DNA of 64,000 nucleotides from Mya arenaria (taxonomy: Eukaryota; Mollusca; Bivalvia; Myida; Myidae), in contig NC_069133.1 of assembly GCF_026914265.1 (NCBI RefSeq), forward strand, positions 43,734,417-43,798,416, read 5' to 3'. Shown here in pieces: positions 1 through 12,800 of this stretch. A model generated the notes under the pieces. It had not been told where the DNA came from. It saw only the letters and a list, made by a program, of their open reading frames with translations, and did no database searches. Both the position numbers and the translations under genes were made by a program. Position 1 is the stretch's first letter. Each line of letters opens with the position of its first letter.

Positions 1-1435
1 ATAAATGTAGCCGTGTTGACTGTCTTTTCGACAGTTGTAATTTCATCTGACAGACTTCCCATTCAACAGTTCAATTGAATTAAAAGAACTAAATTTTGGA
101 ACTAAGCATGCACAAGGATGATAGAGCATAATGCATTTATAAAACTAGACAAACTGTAGCATTTTTTTAAATTCCAAAACGTTACTTGATTTCTATCGAA
201 CTTACATTATAAACTGTTGTCTGCTACGTCGTCAATGTCAAAAAGACGCTTGGCTATTTTAGTGTTTAAACTCAACGAAAAAATACCAGAAACTAACAAT
301 TACCAAAAAGCGGTGCGTACATTTATAGGATGCATACTCCTCTTTGGGGGAAAAGGAGAAAGTTCTTATCGTTATTTGAAGAAAAAAAGCACTAACAGTC
401 CACCATATAGCGCTAATATTAAAACTATTCTGTACATTACGCCTGGGAATAGGATTTGTCCCAGATTGTGCTAATTATGGATGTCAAAACACTCTTTTGG
501 AAATTATATTGATTTTTTTCTTTTATATCTGTAATTAAAAATATTAATAAGTCAAAATAAAGCTATAGAAATAAAACCGTTAAAAGAAAATCATATAAAT
601 TATAAATGCCATTTTCTGAAATGTGGATCTTCTTCATAAGTTCATTATTGTACTGGGCCAACTCAAGTCAGGTTCATCTCCGTCAGATGACTCAATCACA
701 TTTATACATCGGTAGTCTTTTTTAAAAAATGCGCAAGCTTACATACCCTCAAAATTATAAACGGATTTAAGCCACACAAAAAGGCCATGAAAAAGAGGCA
801 GTATCATAAATATGTGGCGTAGAATTCCTACGTATTTGTTTTTTTTGGGGGGGGAATGTGCTACCGCCCTCAATCTGTACAGCGTCAAGGCCTAGTAAAA
901 ACCTTTTATAAGTGACCACCATCCCCCCCCCCAAAAAAAAAAAAAAAAAAAAACACCACCACCACCACCGTGTATTTGTACAACCTCCGTTAATTGATCT
1001 TCATCTAATTGCCTTATTGTCTTATCGGATCCCCGATCTGATTATCCTGCTGTGCCGTTTGTGATGTTTTATTATAGAAGTTGACCCTAAATGGCCCTGA
1101 GCCAATAAACGAATACACAGGAAATTGGCCCCTACTGTGACACCAGCGCAAATCGAAGGAGATGCACAGCAGGGAATTGTCATGCCAAACATTCCTTAAA
1201 CTAGGCCTTTAACATTATTGGAAATGGAAAATAAAATGGATTAAGCCTTATGCCTACGCCAATGGGATCGCCGGACAGATTCACACATAATCATTTAGAG
1301 GAACTCTGACAACAATAAATCCCTAAAGCCCGGCCTGCCAAACTTAATCGTTTATAAGACAAAAATTAAGTATGAATTTAGTTTATACTAATATATTTTA
1401 GCTCAATTGTGACGAAAGCTGATAGTTTATAGAAT
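1..1435. other. Upstream non-coding stretch
   Basis: I see no supportable gene here. An 85-codon frame from 217 to 474 resembles no family I know and has no splice context. The stretch contains homopolymer tracts (poly-G near 847, C/A runs at 924-951) followed by a short CAC triplet repeat ending near 969. The rest is AT-rich intergenic DNA. Confidence 0.5.
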
Positions 1436-1440
1436 CAATG

Positions 1441-1563
1441 TCGAGTCCGATTCCTGGGAAGAAATCCGTACTGGTGTCCATTTTCAGAGGAAAAAATTAA
1501 CCCACTTGGGTACGTGGGGTTTGAACCTTTTGTGTGAAAGGCGGACACCTATAATATGGCCTA
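1441..1563 (-). repeat. tRNA-derived SINE copy
   Basis: On the minus strand the head contains a Pol III B-box-like GGTTCAAACCCC (1516-1527). It is followed by a body reading TTTTCCTCTGAAAATGGACA and then CCAGTACGGATTTCTTCCC. The same order (GTCCGCCT, B box, TTTTCTCATGTCCTC, GGACACAGTACTGG) occurs at 62691-62880 on the plus strand, so the two are probably copies of one SINE family. The A box is eroded here. Confidence 0.6.
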
Positions 1564-2039
1564 CGTACGTTTACAAATAGCAACCATGATTCGAAATTCA
1601 AGATTTATTTACGGAATATCCAGAAGGCCATGACCCATGTGAACAAATAAATATACAACATAGTGTAATCAGGTGGTTCAATGCATGTACATATAACAAG
1701 ATTAAACAACAAAATATAAAAAAAATATCGAATAAGCAATTACAACAACTTCATACGTTCAGTAAATCAAAATATTTCATAATGCAATCTATGCATTAAA
1801 TCACTGCGTAGGAGATTGACACAATAACGGTGAACTTGGCTCCCCTTGTTTGAATCCTATAACGAGTCGTTCCAGCCATTTCACTCAACATATTTTTTAG
1901 ACAGTTTGAATTCACTAAAAAAACGCTTGCTATATTTTCTTCATTTTGATTACACTTTGTGAATGTGTCTTCAGTATCGATATTATAGTTGTTAGAAAAA
2001 AGTACATTTTTCCATGCAATTTGTATATATGCATATTTG

Positions 2040-3265
2040 TAGTATGGAATTAAGGGCGGATTGGGGGTCGGATGAAATACAAAGGCGAATATTACCTCGA
2101 TCGCGTCAAATTCAAAATGTATACATCATTTGATTCATGAATCATATATATTATATAAATATGTCATAAATATTATTTGATAAGAGCATGCAAACATAAC
2201 ATTCAAATTAACGTGAAAAAAAACACGTACAATGAGGTAAAATATATTCAATAAAATATCAGGGGTGGATCCAGTATTTGATGTTAGAGGGAGCGTATCT
2301 TAGGGGCAAAAGCTTTGGGGGAGGGGGTAACACTATCTAGCCAGAGATGGTGTATTTTGAGTGTATTGTATTTTCTCCGATATTGAAATAAAAGTAGACC
2401 TGGATTTTTGAGGGGGTGCCCCCCCCCACCCCACCTCCCCGCGTGCTGTGCTAGTGGATAGTTACCTCACTTATTCCGTATTACTTAAGAAAGTTCGTCG
2501 TCGGAATAATAAAGCATTATTATATAAAGAAAAAAAAACTACAGTAGAGTAAAATATATTCAATAAATATCAGGGGCAGCCTCCAGGAATTGACGTTTAA
2601 GGGAGTGTAACTTAGGGGCACAACCTTCAGGGGCCTGGGATGAGGGTTGGTTATATATTATAGCCAAAGATGGCGTATTTTGAGAGCACTGTATTTTCTC
2701 CGATATTGAAATAAAGTAAACTTGGACGATTTTACCCCCCCCCCCCCCTTCCCGCGCGTGATAGTGGATAGTTACATCACTTAAGAAAATTCTTAAGTTA
2801 GCTCGTCGTCGGAATAAAATAAAGCATTACTATATAAAGAAAGCGCCCATGTAGGTTTTGAGACATTACGTTTGTTGTCAACAAAACTGAGAAGACTTTC
2901 GACTTGATAAAAAAACATAACTCTTATTTTTTCTTCAGATTTTTAATACCTGGTAATGATTTTTTTCATCGAAGTTACAGTTAGGCTAAAATTATCCATT
3001 TTTGTCAATGCCATTATGTAATAGATCAAAAATTAAGGGCGGGGTGGTAGCTGAATTCGAAAGTGGTTATTACCTCGATCACATAATTAACTTTCAAAAT
3101 ATATTTATTATTTATTTCATGAACCATATAGCATGCAAACATTTATTGTGAGCAGAAACACATTTACAATAAAGGAACACACTAAAAACATATTGTTCTC
3201 TCTTACTTTAACCAGTTCGTCGAAGCAAGATAATATATAACAGTATTCTTATATAAAGAAGGTTT
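2040..3265. repeat. Duplicated repeat block (L-M-M'-L') upstream of CSNK1A1
   Basis: Two neighbouring copies of a roughly 300-bp unit run from about 2240 to 2530 and from about 2550 to 2845. Both contain TATTCAATAAA.ATATCAGGGG, TATTTTCTCCGATATTGAAA, a poly-C tract, AGTGGATAGTTAC and CGTCGTCGGAATA.TAAAGC. They are flanked by two copies of another segment (about 2050-2240 and 3030-3265). Those share TTATTACCTCGATC or TATTACCTCGATC, an ATGAATCATATA-type motif, GCATGCAAACAT and a terminal TTATATAAAGAA. The block ends about 400 bp before the first kinase exon. Confidence 0.65.
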
Positions 3266-3677
3266 ACCTGTATACACGTTTATTATACATGTGATTTACA
3301 AGCAGTGGACGCTGCACTTGCTAGTATCGAGATCAATATCACAAAAATCGTATACAAACGAGAAACTATTGATATATAAATAACAGTTTGCCTTAAGCCG
3401 ATTTTTCTCTACACGTGTTAAGTCTGTCAAATTAACCATAGTCGTGGCTATATAGCATACGGGGTCTTAAACCTCTATCGTCGTCAATCACTATTCGCTT
3501 TGTGTGTGTGTAGGAACAACGCACTGTGTTAAGGGATCATTTTGAAACAGTGAAGGATAAACAGAAGAAAGGCTTTGGAAAATAATATGAAATATACAAA
3601 TATGTGGGATTGTGAATAGTTCATATGTACAAGAACTTTCTGTGATATTTTATTAAGGAGTTTTATATTTTAAAACA

Positions 3678-3803
3678 ATGACTAGCGCTTCTAGTTCTGC
3701 TAAAGGTGAATTCCACATTGGTGGAAAGTACAGACTTGTTAGGAAAATTGGAAGTGGTTCGTTTGGAGATATTTATTTATCTATAAACATAGCCAATGGA
3801 GAG
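3678..3803 (+). CDS. CSNK1A1: CSNK1A1 alternative first coding exon 1a
   Basis: This exon encodes 42 residues, starting [20 protein letters not shown] and ending in the Gly loop and INIANGE. A GT donor follows directly in phase 0. It matches the usual CK1 alpha N-terminus ([20 protein letters not shown]). The ATG has A at -3 (aacaATG). A leader is presumed upstream, but no clear TATA or CCAAT element stands out. Confidence 0.93.
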
Positions 3804-6800
3804 GTATAAAATTAATAATCTTGGATATTATATATTTGAATATACATGTGCTATGTACAGTATACTACATGTACAATTGTCTATTATTGATCAATGTATA
3901 TAATTGGATGTAAACTGAACCATTCAAAACTACTTTTAAAATATATAATTATTCAATAACTGTTTCCATTGACATAAATCTAAGTAAACAGGTGAACAAG
4001 AATCGGCGTTCGTGAATTTCAAGTATTTTATTTTTCAAACGGTTAGAACAGGTTAACAAAGGGTTCAAGGCGTTTATTAATAATTCGATGATTTTATCCA
4101 TTTATAGAAACCCGTTTTAAAGTCGAGTGGAGACACATTTATTTTTAGCTCTAAATACAAGTTTCAGGTGAAAACAATGGTTTCAGATTAAATTGTGTTA
4201 AAATATCAGCAGTGACCTATATTCGGAATTGAATTAAGAAAGGATACACCTTCGCGTGACGTCACACGCAGTAATGTAGGACGCGAGTACGTGCCTCCCC
4301 TGGTAACCAATTGGCTCCGCCCATTTTCCCACACTGCACCACGATTTTCTTTGTTTACTCTGACCTCACAGCTGACTTATGTTTACAAAGGAAGATATAT
4401 GTAAATGTGTCGAAATTTGCACATCACATGTACAAGTGAAGTGAATTTTTCTTTTGTAATGGCAGACTCTGCCCGTTCTAGTACAAAATCTACCAAGAAA
4501 GAATTTATCATACATGGTAACAAGGGTAATGAATATCGTCTGGTTCGAAAAATCGGTAGTGGCTCATTCGGTGACATTTACTTAGGAATAAATGTGAATA
4601 CAGGAGAGGTTAGTTGAAGTCCGATCAAAGAAATGAACTTTATTTGCATTGTATTGTTGAATAAGTCCTCGGATTATGTTTCACGGACTGCGATTTTCGT
4701 ATTTATTTTTCAACCACTTTCGTACCCATATCCGTTCAACCCCGTATCGAATTCGCCCCGAAATATACCAGGGTAAATGATAAGTCAATACAAATATGTT
4801 CGAACAAAATGCTAGGTGTTCAAGTTACTTCTTATTTTCATGTCTGTGTTATTTACTTGAACATAATAATACAATATATACAAGAATATGTCATGAATGA
4901 AGTCATGTCTCTAATTTACATTCTGTTTTGGTTTTGATTTTTTTTCTCTTGGCAGAAAGATGTTGATACTAAAATATAATTAATCTCTTGACACAAACAG
5001 TGTTGTACATGTGATCTTTTTTTCCAGGAAACTGCCGTTAAGTTGGAATCACAAAAGGCACGGCACCCTCAGCTGTTATACGAGAGTAAATTGTACAAAA
5101 TACTTCAAGGAGGAGTTGGCATTCCTCATATAAGGTATGGCTAGTTTAGGAGTCAAAAAAGTAATGTTTCTATGCTTGCACAGAATAGTCTTTGGTTTTT
5201 CTACTGTGCCTTTACCCACTAGTCTGCCTAGTCAGTTTATATACATAGCAAAGTTGAATTTCTTTTCATGCAGATCCTAAAAAGATCACAGGATTAGGGT
5301 CTTTATTAGATTTTAAAAAGGGAGCTAGGGAAGAAAGGGGCTCATTGTATTGGGCTTAGATGATTATGAAAATATTGATAGAGAATTTTAGGAATTGTGC
5401 TTTATTGAAATAGTATTAGGTATCAACTGCCATATACTGTATGTTCAGTGTGTATGTATTTATGATATATTTGACATTTCATTCAATGAATACAGAAGGG
5501 AGGTTTTAAAAAGGACAGGGTGCAGCACTTTATCAAAACAATGATACATGTATATAAAGATGATGGTCATAAGACATTCTTTTTGTTTTGTTTTCATTTA
5601 TTTTGAGCTTTTTCTGTGAAGTTTTTATTATCTTAAGTTCCTTTTAGCCAATACCATGTCATTTTTTCTCCTTAAAACCCTGTCCTTTTCCTGCAGCCCC
5701 CTGCCTTTTCTAAACTCTGGTCAAAGCCCTTAAATGCCCATTCATGGAAATAACACTTGAATTAACAAGCATGTTACAGTTGTGCTTGGCATCACTATTT
5801 TTTTCTACAAGCAGTGGTATTCAGCATTTTAAATATGTTGCATCTTTCATAAACATTGATCTTAAGCAAAAGTCTTAGAACCCCCAAAATTTTCTTTATA
5901 AAATACACATTTAACCTAATTACAAGGCATCCCATGGATGCGGAAACAGCTTTAGATCTATGCTGGTACGTCGGTAAAAGTACTTGGTAAAATTAAAGAA
6001 AATACTTTCAATTGATTGTAGTGTTTTAATGTGTACTTTGTATTGCTAAGTTCAAATTGATTTCAAGTGAAGTGGTTTATTACATAAATAATTAAGATTC
6101 CTAAGAGTAAAGTCCTTACGTTCAACAACTAAATCGAAATTACTATGTGATCTTCTTGCAGTATAGTTAAATGTAAAGAATTCTTACATTGTAAACGGTC
6201 CATATTATACAATCTGAGGATGTTTTCGATTAAAAATGGCTGAGCAGTTCCAATTCAAATCAAATCAAATTTTATTTTCAGTCGGTATGACACAACAGGC
6301 CCCAATTTATCGAAACTTCTTAAGTCCCTTATAACAGGATTAAGCTTAAACCACTATTTTTTGTCTTTCAATATTTTGCGTTTTATATACTCAATCAAAT
6401 GTTCTAATATTTAAGAATGGAATTATCGTTACGATTATCACAATCAACCATTTCTCATTTATAAAAAATCACTTTAAGTATGTATTTTTGCTAATTGAAA
6501 TAAGAAACTTAAGCCGATTAGGCTGAAGAAGTTTCGAGAAATTGGGACCAGAAAAACATTGCCTAACAGATTGCCCCTGGATGCACATAATTGGGAATAA
6601 TGGGTCACATCAGTGCAATAACTCAACATCTGCTTCTATTTTCATATGCAGTTTAATATTGAGAAATGAGTTATTGCACTAGGGTGACATTTATTTAATA
6701 TATGGGTCCCCAGGAAAACCTATGAGTAAAGGACTAGGGGTGCATATCAAAATGAATCACTGAACATGCTTTGCTATATAAAATCCAGATTTTGAGTCAG

Positions 6801-9800
6801 CCCAGAAAGCATAATACTGGTGCAGGCCTGAATAACAAGCTTTGCTATATACCAGATATTAAGCACGCCCAGAAAGCATTTTACTAGTGCAGGGCTTGCG
6901 GGCTTGTACTCATTTCAACTATTGAATGATACAGATGTGATAAGGAAGAGCTAGTTGTTTTCAATACTTTTCCTGTTGATAGGTGATAATTATAGAGTAT
7001 CTAATTAACTCATAAAGATCGTGAACAAGCAGGAAAACGTGAATAAATAATAACCATAGCAATAACATGACCATTGTGCACAGAAAGTGGGAAACGTGCT
7101 GCCCCATATTGATCTCATTACTATGGTTATTTGCCATTAGACGGCTGTATTCAATAAGCATTGAATCATACATGATACTAAGTACATCATGTGTGGTTTT
7201 CAATATTTGGTGTAGCCAGAACTCGTATTTGTTCTAGCAGAATAATGCTTTGAAAAGAAGAAATAATAACAAAATAATCAATTATCCTGCTTTACTTGAT
7301 CCAGAACTTGAGCATGGCAAAATGCTAGTGCACTTGAGGGCTTGCAATCTTGTGCTCGCTTCAACCACTGTACTAATCATAACAAAAGTAAAGACAATGA
7401 CTACAACATGTTGTTGCAGATGTTTTGTTTAATAGAGTTAATAAAGGAATAAGCGATTTTAATTAAAATATGTATCTTGATCAATGATCATTCAGTTAGG
7501 GGCCTAAGTCCCAAAGTTTTTGTTGTATTTTGAAAAAAACATGGACCCACCCAAACTTTTTTTATATATATTGATACAAAGTTGGTCTACTCTTAAGAAA
7601 CAAACTTTATCAAACTATTTTGTCATTCCAGTCTGCTTTTTGAAGGTTTTTGTCTGTCTCTAGGCAAAACTAGACTTCCCAATTTCTGTCAAAATGAAGC
7701 ATTTTTCCAAATCCAAAAGACTCTGGCCCAACTCTCCAAATGGTGAAAAAAAAACACTGTCATTGAAAAGATGTCATTCTTGAAAATATAATGCCCCTAG
7801 AGGTCATAGTGCTTAGGGGCATTGATGGTGTTGCACTTATCATGTTGTTGCTGTCAAATGACAGTCAATCAAACTTCAGAATGCTATTAATTGATTTTTT
7901 TATAATACTTTTTTAAATTTTGTTTTATGAAAATTTACATGAAAGTACTAGTACATGTATAACAATTGAAATACCTCTACAATATATTTCTTATTCTTGT
8001 CTGAGTCATTGACATAAGTGTTAGTCAGCTCCTATTGTAATGCAATGTTACCAGTAGGTTATTAAAACTCTTTAAGAGAACTCTTAAAGCTATTTAGTGA
8101 CTTTGATGTTCAGTCTGAATAGGTGTTTGTTCTGCATTGTGTCAAGTCAGACAGAACATCAGATTTCACAAGATAAAATAAAATGACAGCATTAGCCATA
8201 ATTTGACAAAGTGTTGTGTGAACCCTCTAGAAACTGACTTGTCCCAACTAGCAAAATAAAATGGACTTGATCGCCCTAAAGTGTTTTATCAATCGATCCC
8301 TCAAGTTGGCCATACGCACTTAAGTTTAAAAGTTTAAGAAAGTTCGCCATGACTGTTTTGTCAAAATTTGTCATAAAAATGTTTAAAAGAAATCTGGGAA
8401 AGTGTCAATATTTACAATTGTTTGTAGCTGCGAGGCATATGTGATGGTTCAGTTTTTATCTCGTATTTTGGTCAGTAAAATTGGTAATTTAGAACCTGAA
8501 GTCAAACATTTAAAAGTCATAAAATCAGATGATACTTTCCCTTGAAAAACATTATCTTGATGTACCAAGCTAGTAACAACTGTACTTTAACATGAACTGA
8601 ATCTTATACATGAATTACGAGACATGCAAAAGTGAAACATTACATTGTCCGCTAATTATTTAAGAATAATTACATGATAATTCTTCTATACTTGTTTTTA
8701 ATTATAATAAAAATTGTAGGGAAGTGAAATGTGGGTCACAAAGGCCTCTTAGACAAAGTCCAATGTGACAGGGAAGTCAAGGGCTTGTACATTCCTTTGT
8801 GAAAACACCATGCAAATCATGGTCACTAGATTTTAAATGGCAAAATTAAGTTCATGTACCGGTAGTAGTCGAATATCTATAGTAGACAAGTTTGACATAA
8901 CTCCAGGCCTCCATTTCCCATTTACTGATTATGTTGTTTTAAAGATCGATGAAATGGAAATTACTCTTTTCAAAATAAATTTCAAATTTCTCGCCCAAAT
9001 CAAATTTCTCTTCTAAAATCTTACTTTTACTTTTCTTGATGAACAAAGATGACAAAACCAACAATTTTTTAGATGTACAAGCCAATATATGAAGTTTGTA
9101 CAGGCATGATGGACCTCATATGATTTTTAATCAATAATCAATCGGTTTTCAGTCTCAATAATCGATAGTAAAATTTATTGGTTTGATTACCAATACCAAG
9201 TTCCGCTATATATAGATGTTGCAGATCCACTAAACATTTTGTAACATGTATTTCAGGTGGTATGGCCAGGAGAAAGAGTACAATGCCCTGGTCATGGACC
9301 TTTTGGGACCAAGTTTGGAGGACCTGTTCAACTTTTGTTCCCGCAGATTCTCTATGAAGACCGTCCTTATGCTGGCTGATCAGGTATGCTCAAAAGCTAT
9401 GCTCAGGTACCCTCCTAAAGCTTCTGGCAGAATGTATGCGAAAAATATACGTACAATCCTTTTTTTAAATTTAGTCATGTTTTAAAAAGTGGTTATGCAT
9501 AAAAAGTAACTATCTTAAGACTAATACGATCTTAATTGAAATTGGGCCCCGGGCCCTGTTTGAAAAAAAACTTAGTTGATTTTAGTCGTGTATTTAAATC
9601 ATCTTAGTGTTATATTTTTGTTTCTTTGCAACATATTGGTGTAAATTTGGGTTTAGCCAGTATTAAAAATGAACACAAAGTTAATTATATAAATACAAAA
9701 CCAACTTGTTGACATTTGCAATGTTTCTACAGATTTAGGATTATTGAAGTTAAGAAATGGGCCCAGGTCAGGGAAAAGATTTTGTTTTGATTGCTATGTC

Positions 9801-12800
9801 ATAATGATGTCTAATTTTTATATTCTTTGTGTTTTGACCTTCTTTGATAAGATTTAGTTTTTTGTGGTCATATGAAACGTTTTTTTTGTGTACAGGATAT
9901 GCTATTAAGTAGTTGAAGTATCATATATCGTACTAAAGCAGAAAGAAATGCCATCCTGTCTTACCGTTAGTATTGTTTTTATAAACAATGCCTTCAAGTT
10001 CTTTGTCTGTTCAACCATTTTCTTTAGTTCAAATGAAGTGAAAAATGAAGCTAGGTTTCTGGTATAAAGCAATGGTTTAAAAAAAAAGCTAAGCAGCTCT
10101 GCCGTTATTATTAGTTTTACTTTTACAGGAGATATGAAAAAAGTTTTTCCTCATAAATTTGAGAAAAGATGTTTAAAAATCAACATATTGATATTTCATA
10201 CATCATTAATCAATTAGATTATTCACAATATGTTCTAACTAACGGTATAAAGTAGGGAAACATTAATTATTGTAAATCGGAGCAGTTAGAAATGATCAAA
10301 TGGCAATAGAAAAATCACATGTCATACAGTTGCAATTTCCCTGTCAGTATGTTTATGGTTAACGAATAGCTGTCATTTCCTAATTTGAAACAACTCGCTA
10401 TTAAATACTGTTGACATACATGTCCAAACACCTTGGTCAATATGTCTTGTCAAAATGTAGGTCACACTATGATAATACATGAATGTAACAATGGTCAACA
10501 ATAGCCGTACTTAATGATGGTTATTGTATACATGTATAAACATGTATAGCCTTATGGCCTTGATTATGAAGGTCGTAAAACAAATCATTAACATGTAGAA
10601 GATGTATTTACAATTTGATGTACCTGTATAATTGAAATCTTATTTGTAATACAAACAGTGCTAGTAAAGGCGTTTAAATATTTAAATATATGGCTACTAG
10701 GCATGTGGCATAGTGTTTAATAATAACACAGAAATGGTTAAAAAATTATATGTTTATAGAATAAAAATAAATGTTTTTTTCACAATTTCTATGTAATGTG
10801 GACACATTATAATGATCTATGGTAAATGATGATAGTGTTCAAAAGAAAATTAGCATTATTTAATCAATAATGTTAAGACAAATTGAAATGGTATACAAGC
10901 TGATTAGTTGTGTATGATTTCTTATACAAATAGTTAATTAAGTTGTGAACTTTTAAGATTGGCCTTCAAAATGTACTCTGCAGTTTCGTGTTTAAACATT
11001 GAACATTTTTCTCCTGATTTGGATAATACGGGTAAATGAAGTGAATCTAATGATAAAAAATATGACATGAGCTTCATGAAATCTTTTTTAGCCAGAATCA
11101 ACAATATTTCATGATAATTCAAACTTGAATGTCAAAATCACCTGATAAAAAAAATGGTACAAATAAAACTGATTTGATTTGATTGAGAGCGACGCACATT
11201 TGATAAAGTGCAATTTGTACATGTATGTATTATTCTTTTCATTAAACGATGGCTGAGCTAAGCATCAATGATTTTCATTTAATTTATAAGTTATCATTAA
11301 ACTGTATAAAGAGGAAGTTTGGTCTCCTTGCTAACCATGGTATTTGAGGGAAATTAGTAATAACCAAATGTTTAACATCAAAATAATTGGAAAGACTTAA
11401 AAATTCCCCTGGTGCTGTATTTTTTGCAATGCACAATACAACAAAAAAGGGCTTCATAAAATACCATTAAAGTGACACTCTTATTCAAAATCAATACATA
11501 CAGATGTATAACAAACATAAATTTTGACTGGTACACCTAAAACTACTTACTAAATAATGCATTTATGGAAAATATCAATTATTGATAACAAGATTGTAAC
11601 CGTGTATTTAATAGCAGAAAGCGCTAAAATATTAAATGATTGGTGAATGCTAAAAGATTTACTGTGGTTTACTATAGTTTTATATGGTAGAAATACTGTG
11701 TTTTATGCTCATTTCTTTCAAATTCAACTCGGTATCCTTCATGAGAACCATTGTTCGACATTTATTCATACATTTTGGAATATTAAATCAAAAGTTTTAA
11801 TTGTGGTAAATCTTACATGGGAATAAGAGTGCATCTTTAAAACTTCCAAATTCATCTGTCTCATCCTTTTGTTAGGAGCTTTAAAGTTCAGGATTAAATC
11901 TGAAATCAGTTTTGAGATTTTCAACTTCAGACTATCGTACGGTTGTTAAGATCGTTTTTTTTGCTTAGTCTAGACGTGATCAACAAAAACAGTGGGATGT
12001 ACTTTGAAATGATTATAAATTACTTTGGAAACAGTTTCAAAAACGGTCTAATTAAGCACCATGTTAAACCGTGCTTTGGGCATAAATCCCTCAAACTGAT
12101 CACCGGCTGTTTCACATGATTGACAACTATCAGCTGTTAGAATCCCTATGGTAAAATACATCGATACGGCTGTTACTTAGATTGCAAAGAAGCGCATGTA
12201 ATATTAAATCTATATATCCTCTTTAAGGCCTAAAAAATACATTTGGTTCGGGTAACTCGACCCCACCTTCAAAACAGTGCCAACCCTAGTGTTTTTATAG
12301 CAAAAAAATCTTTATCTTTTATTTTTTAAGTGTGTGTTTTCCATGTTGTTGAAAAGCTTTATGCAGAAGATTACTTTTATTAGCACCATTCTTCACTGAT
12401 GACAATTATGTTCTTATAAATTATAAAGCCTTAAAAAAAATGTATTTTTTTTAAATAGCCTACCTACGTACACTACCTGTTTTGGAAAAGGGTGTAACCC
12501 TTACCAAACTTTTTTGGCCTTATCATCATATTCTTGCATCTCTAACAACATGTGTAACTTTGTATTTCAGATGATCAACAGAATCGAATATGTGCATAAC
12601 AAGAACTTCATCCACCGCGATATAAAACCGGACAACTTCCTTATGGGAATAGGTCGACACTGCAATAAAGTGAGTAGAGCACCCGCCCGCTGATTACTCA
12701 CCTGTCAGTGCATAATAAAGTGCACACCTTGTGTAAATAGTGCAAAGCCAAGAGTGTGTCACTTAATGTTGTTATCTGTTGTGGTTTTGATACAAAGATC

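Noticed and set aside
217-474. 85-codon plus-strand frame
   Set aside because: No family resemblance, no splice-site or promoter context, and its length is within chance for AT-rich DNA.
4405-4458. Upstream in-frame ATG extending exon 1b by 18 residues
   Set aside because: The extension ([13 protein letters not shown]...) is unlike CK1 N-termini, and the inner ATG at 4459 gives the family-typical MADS... head.
10934-11122. Minus-strand frame beside a GATTTGATTTG tail, possible LINE end
   Set aside because: The peptide lacks the recognisable LINE tail motifs seen at 39149 and 58930; too weak to call.
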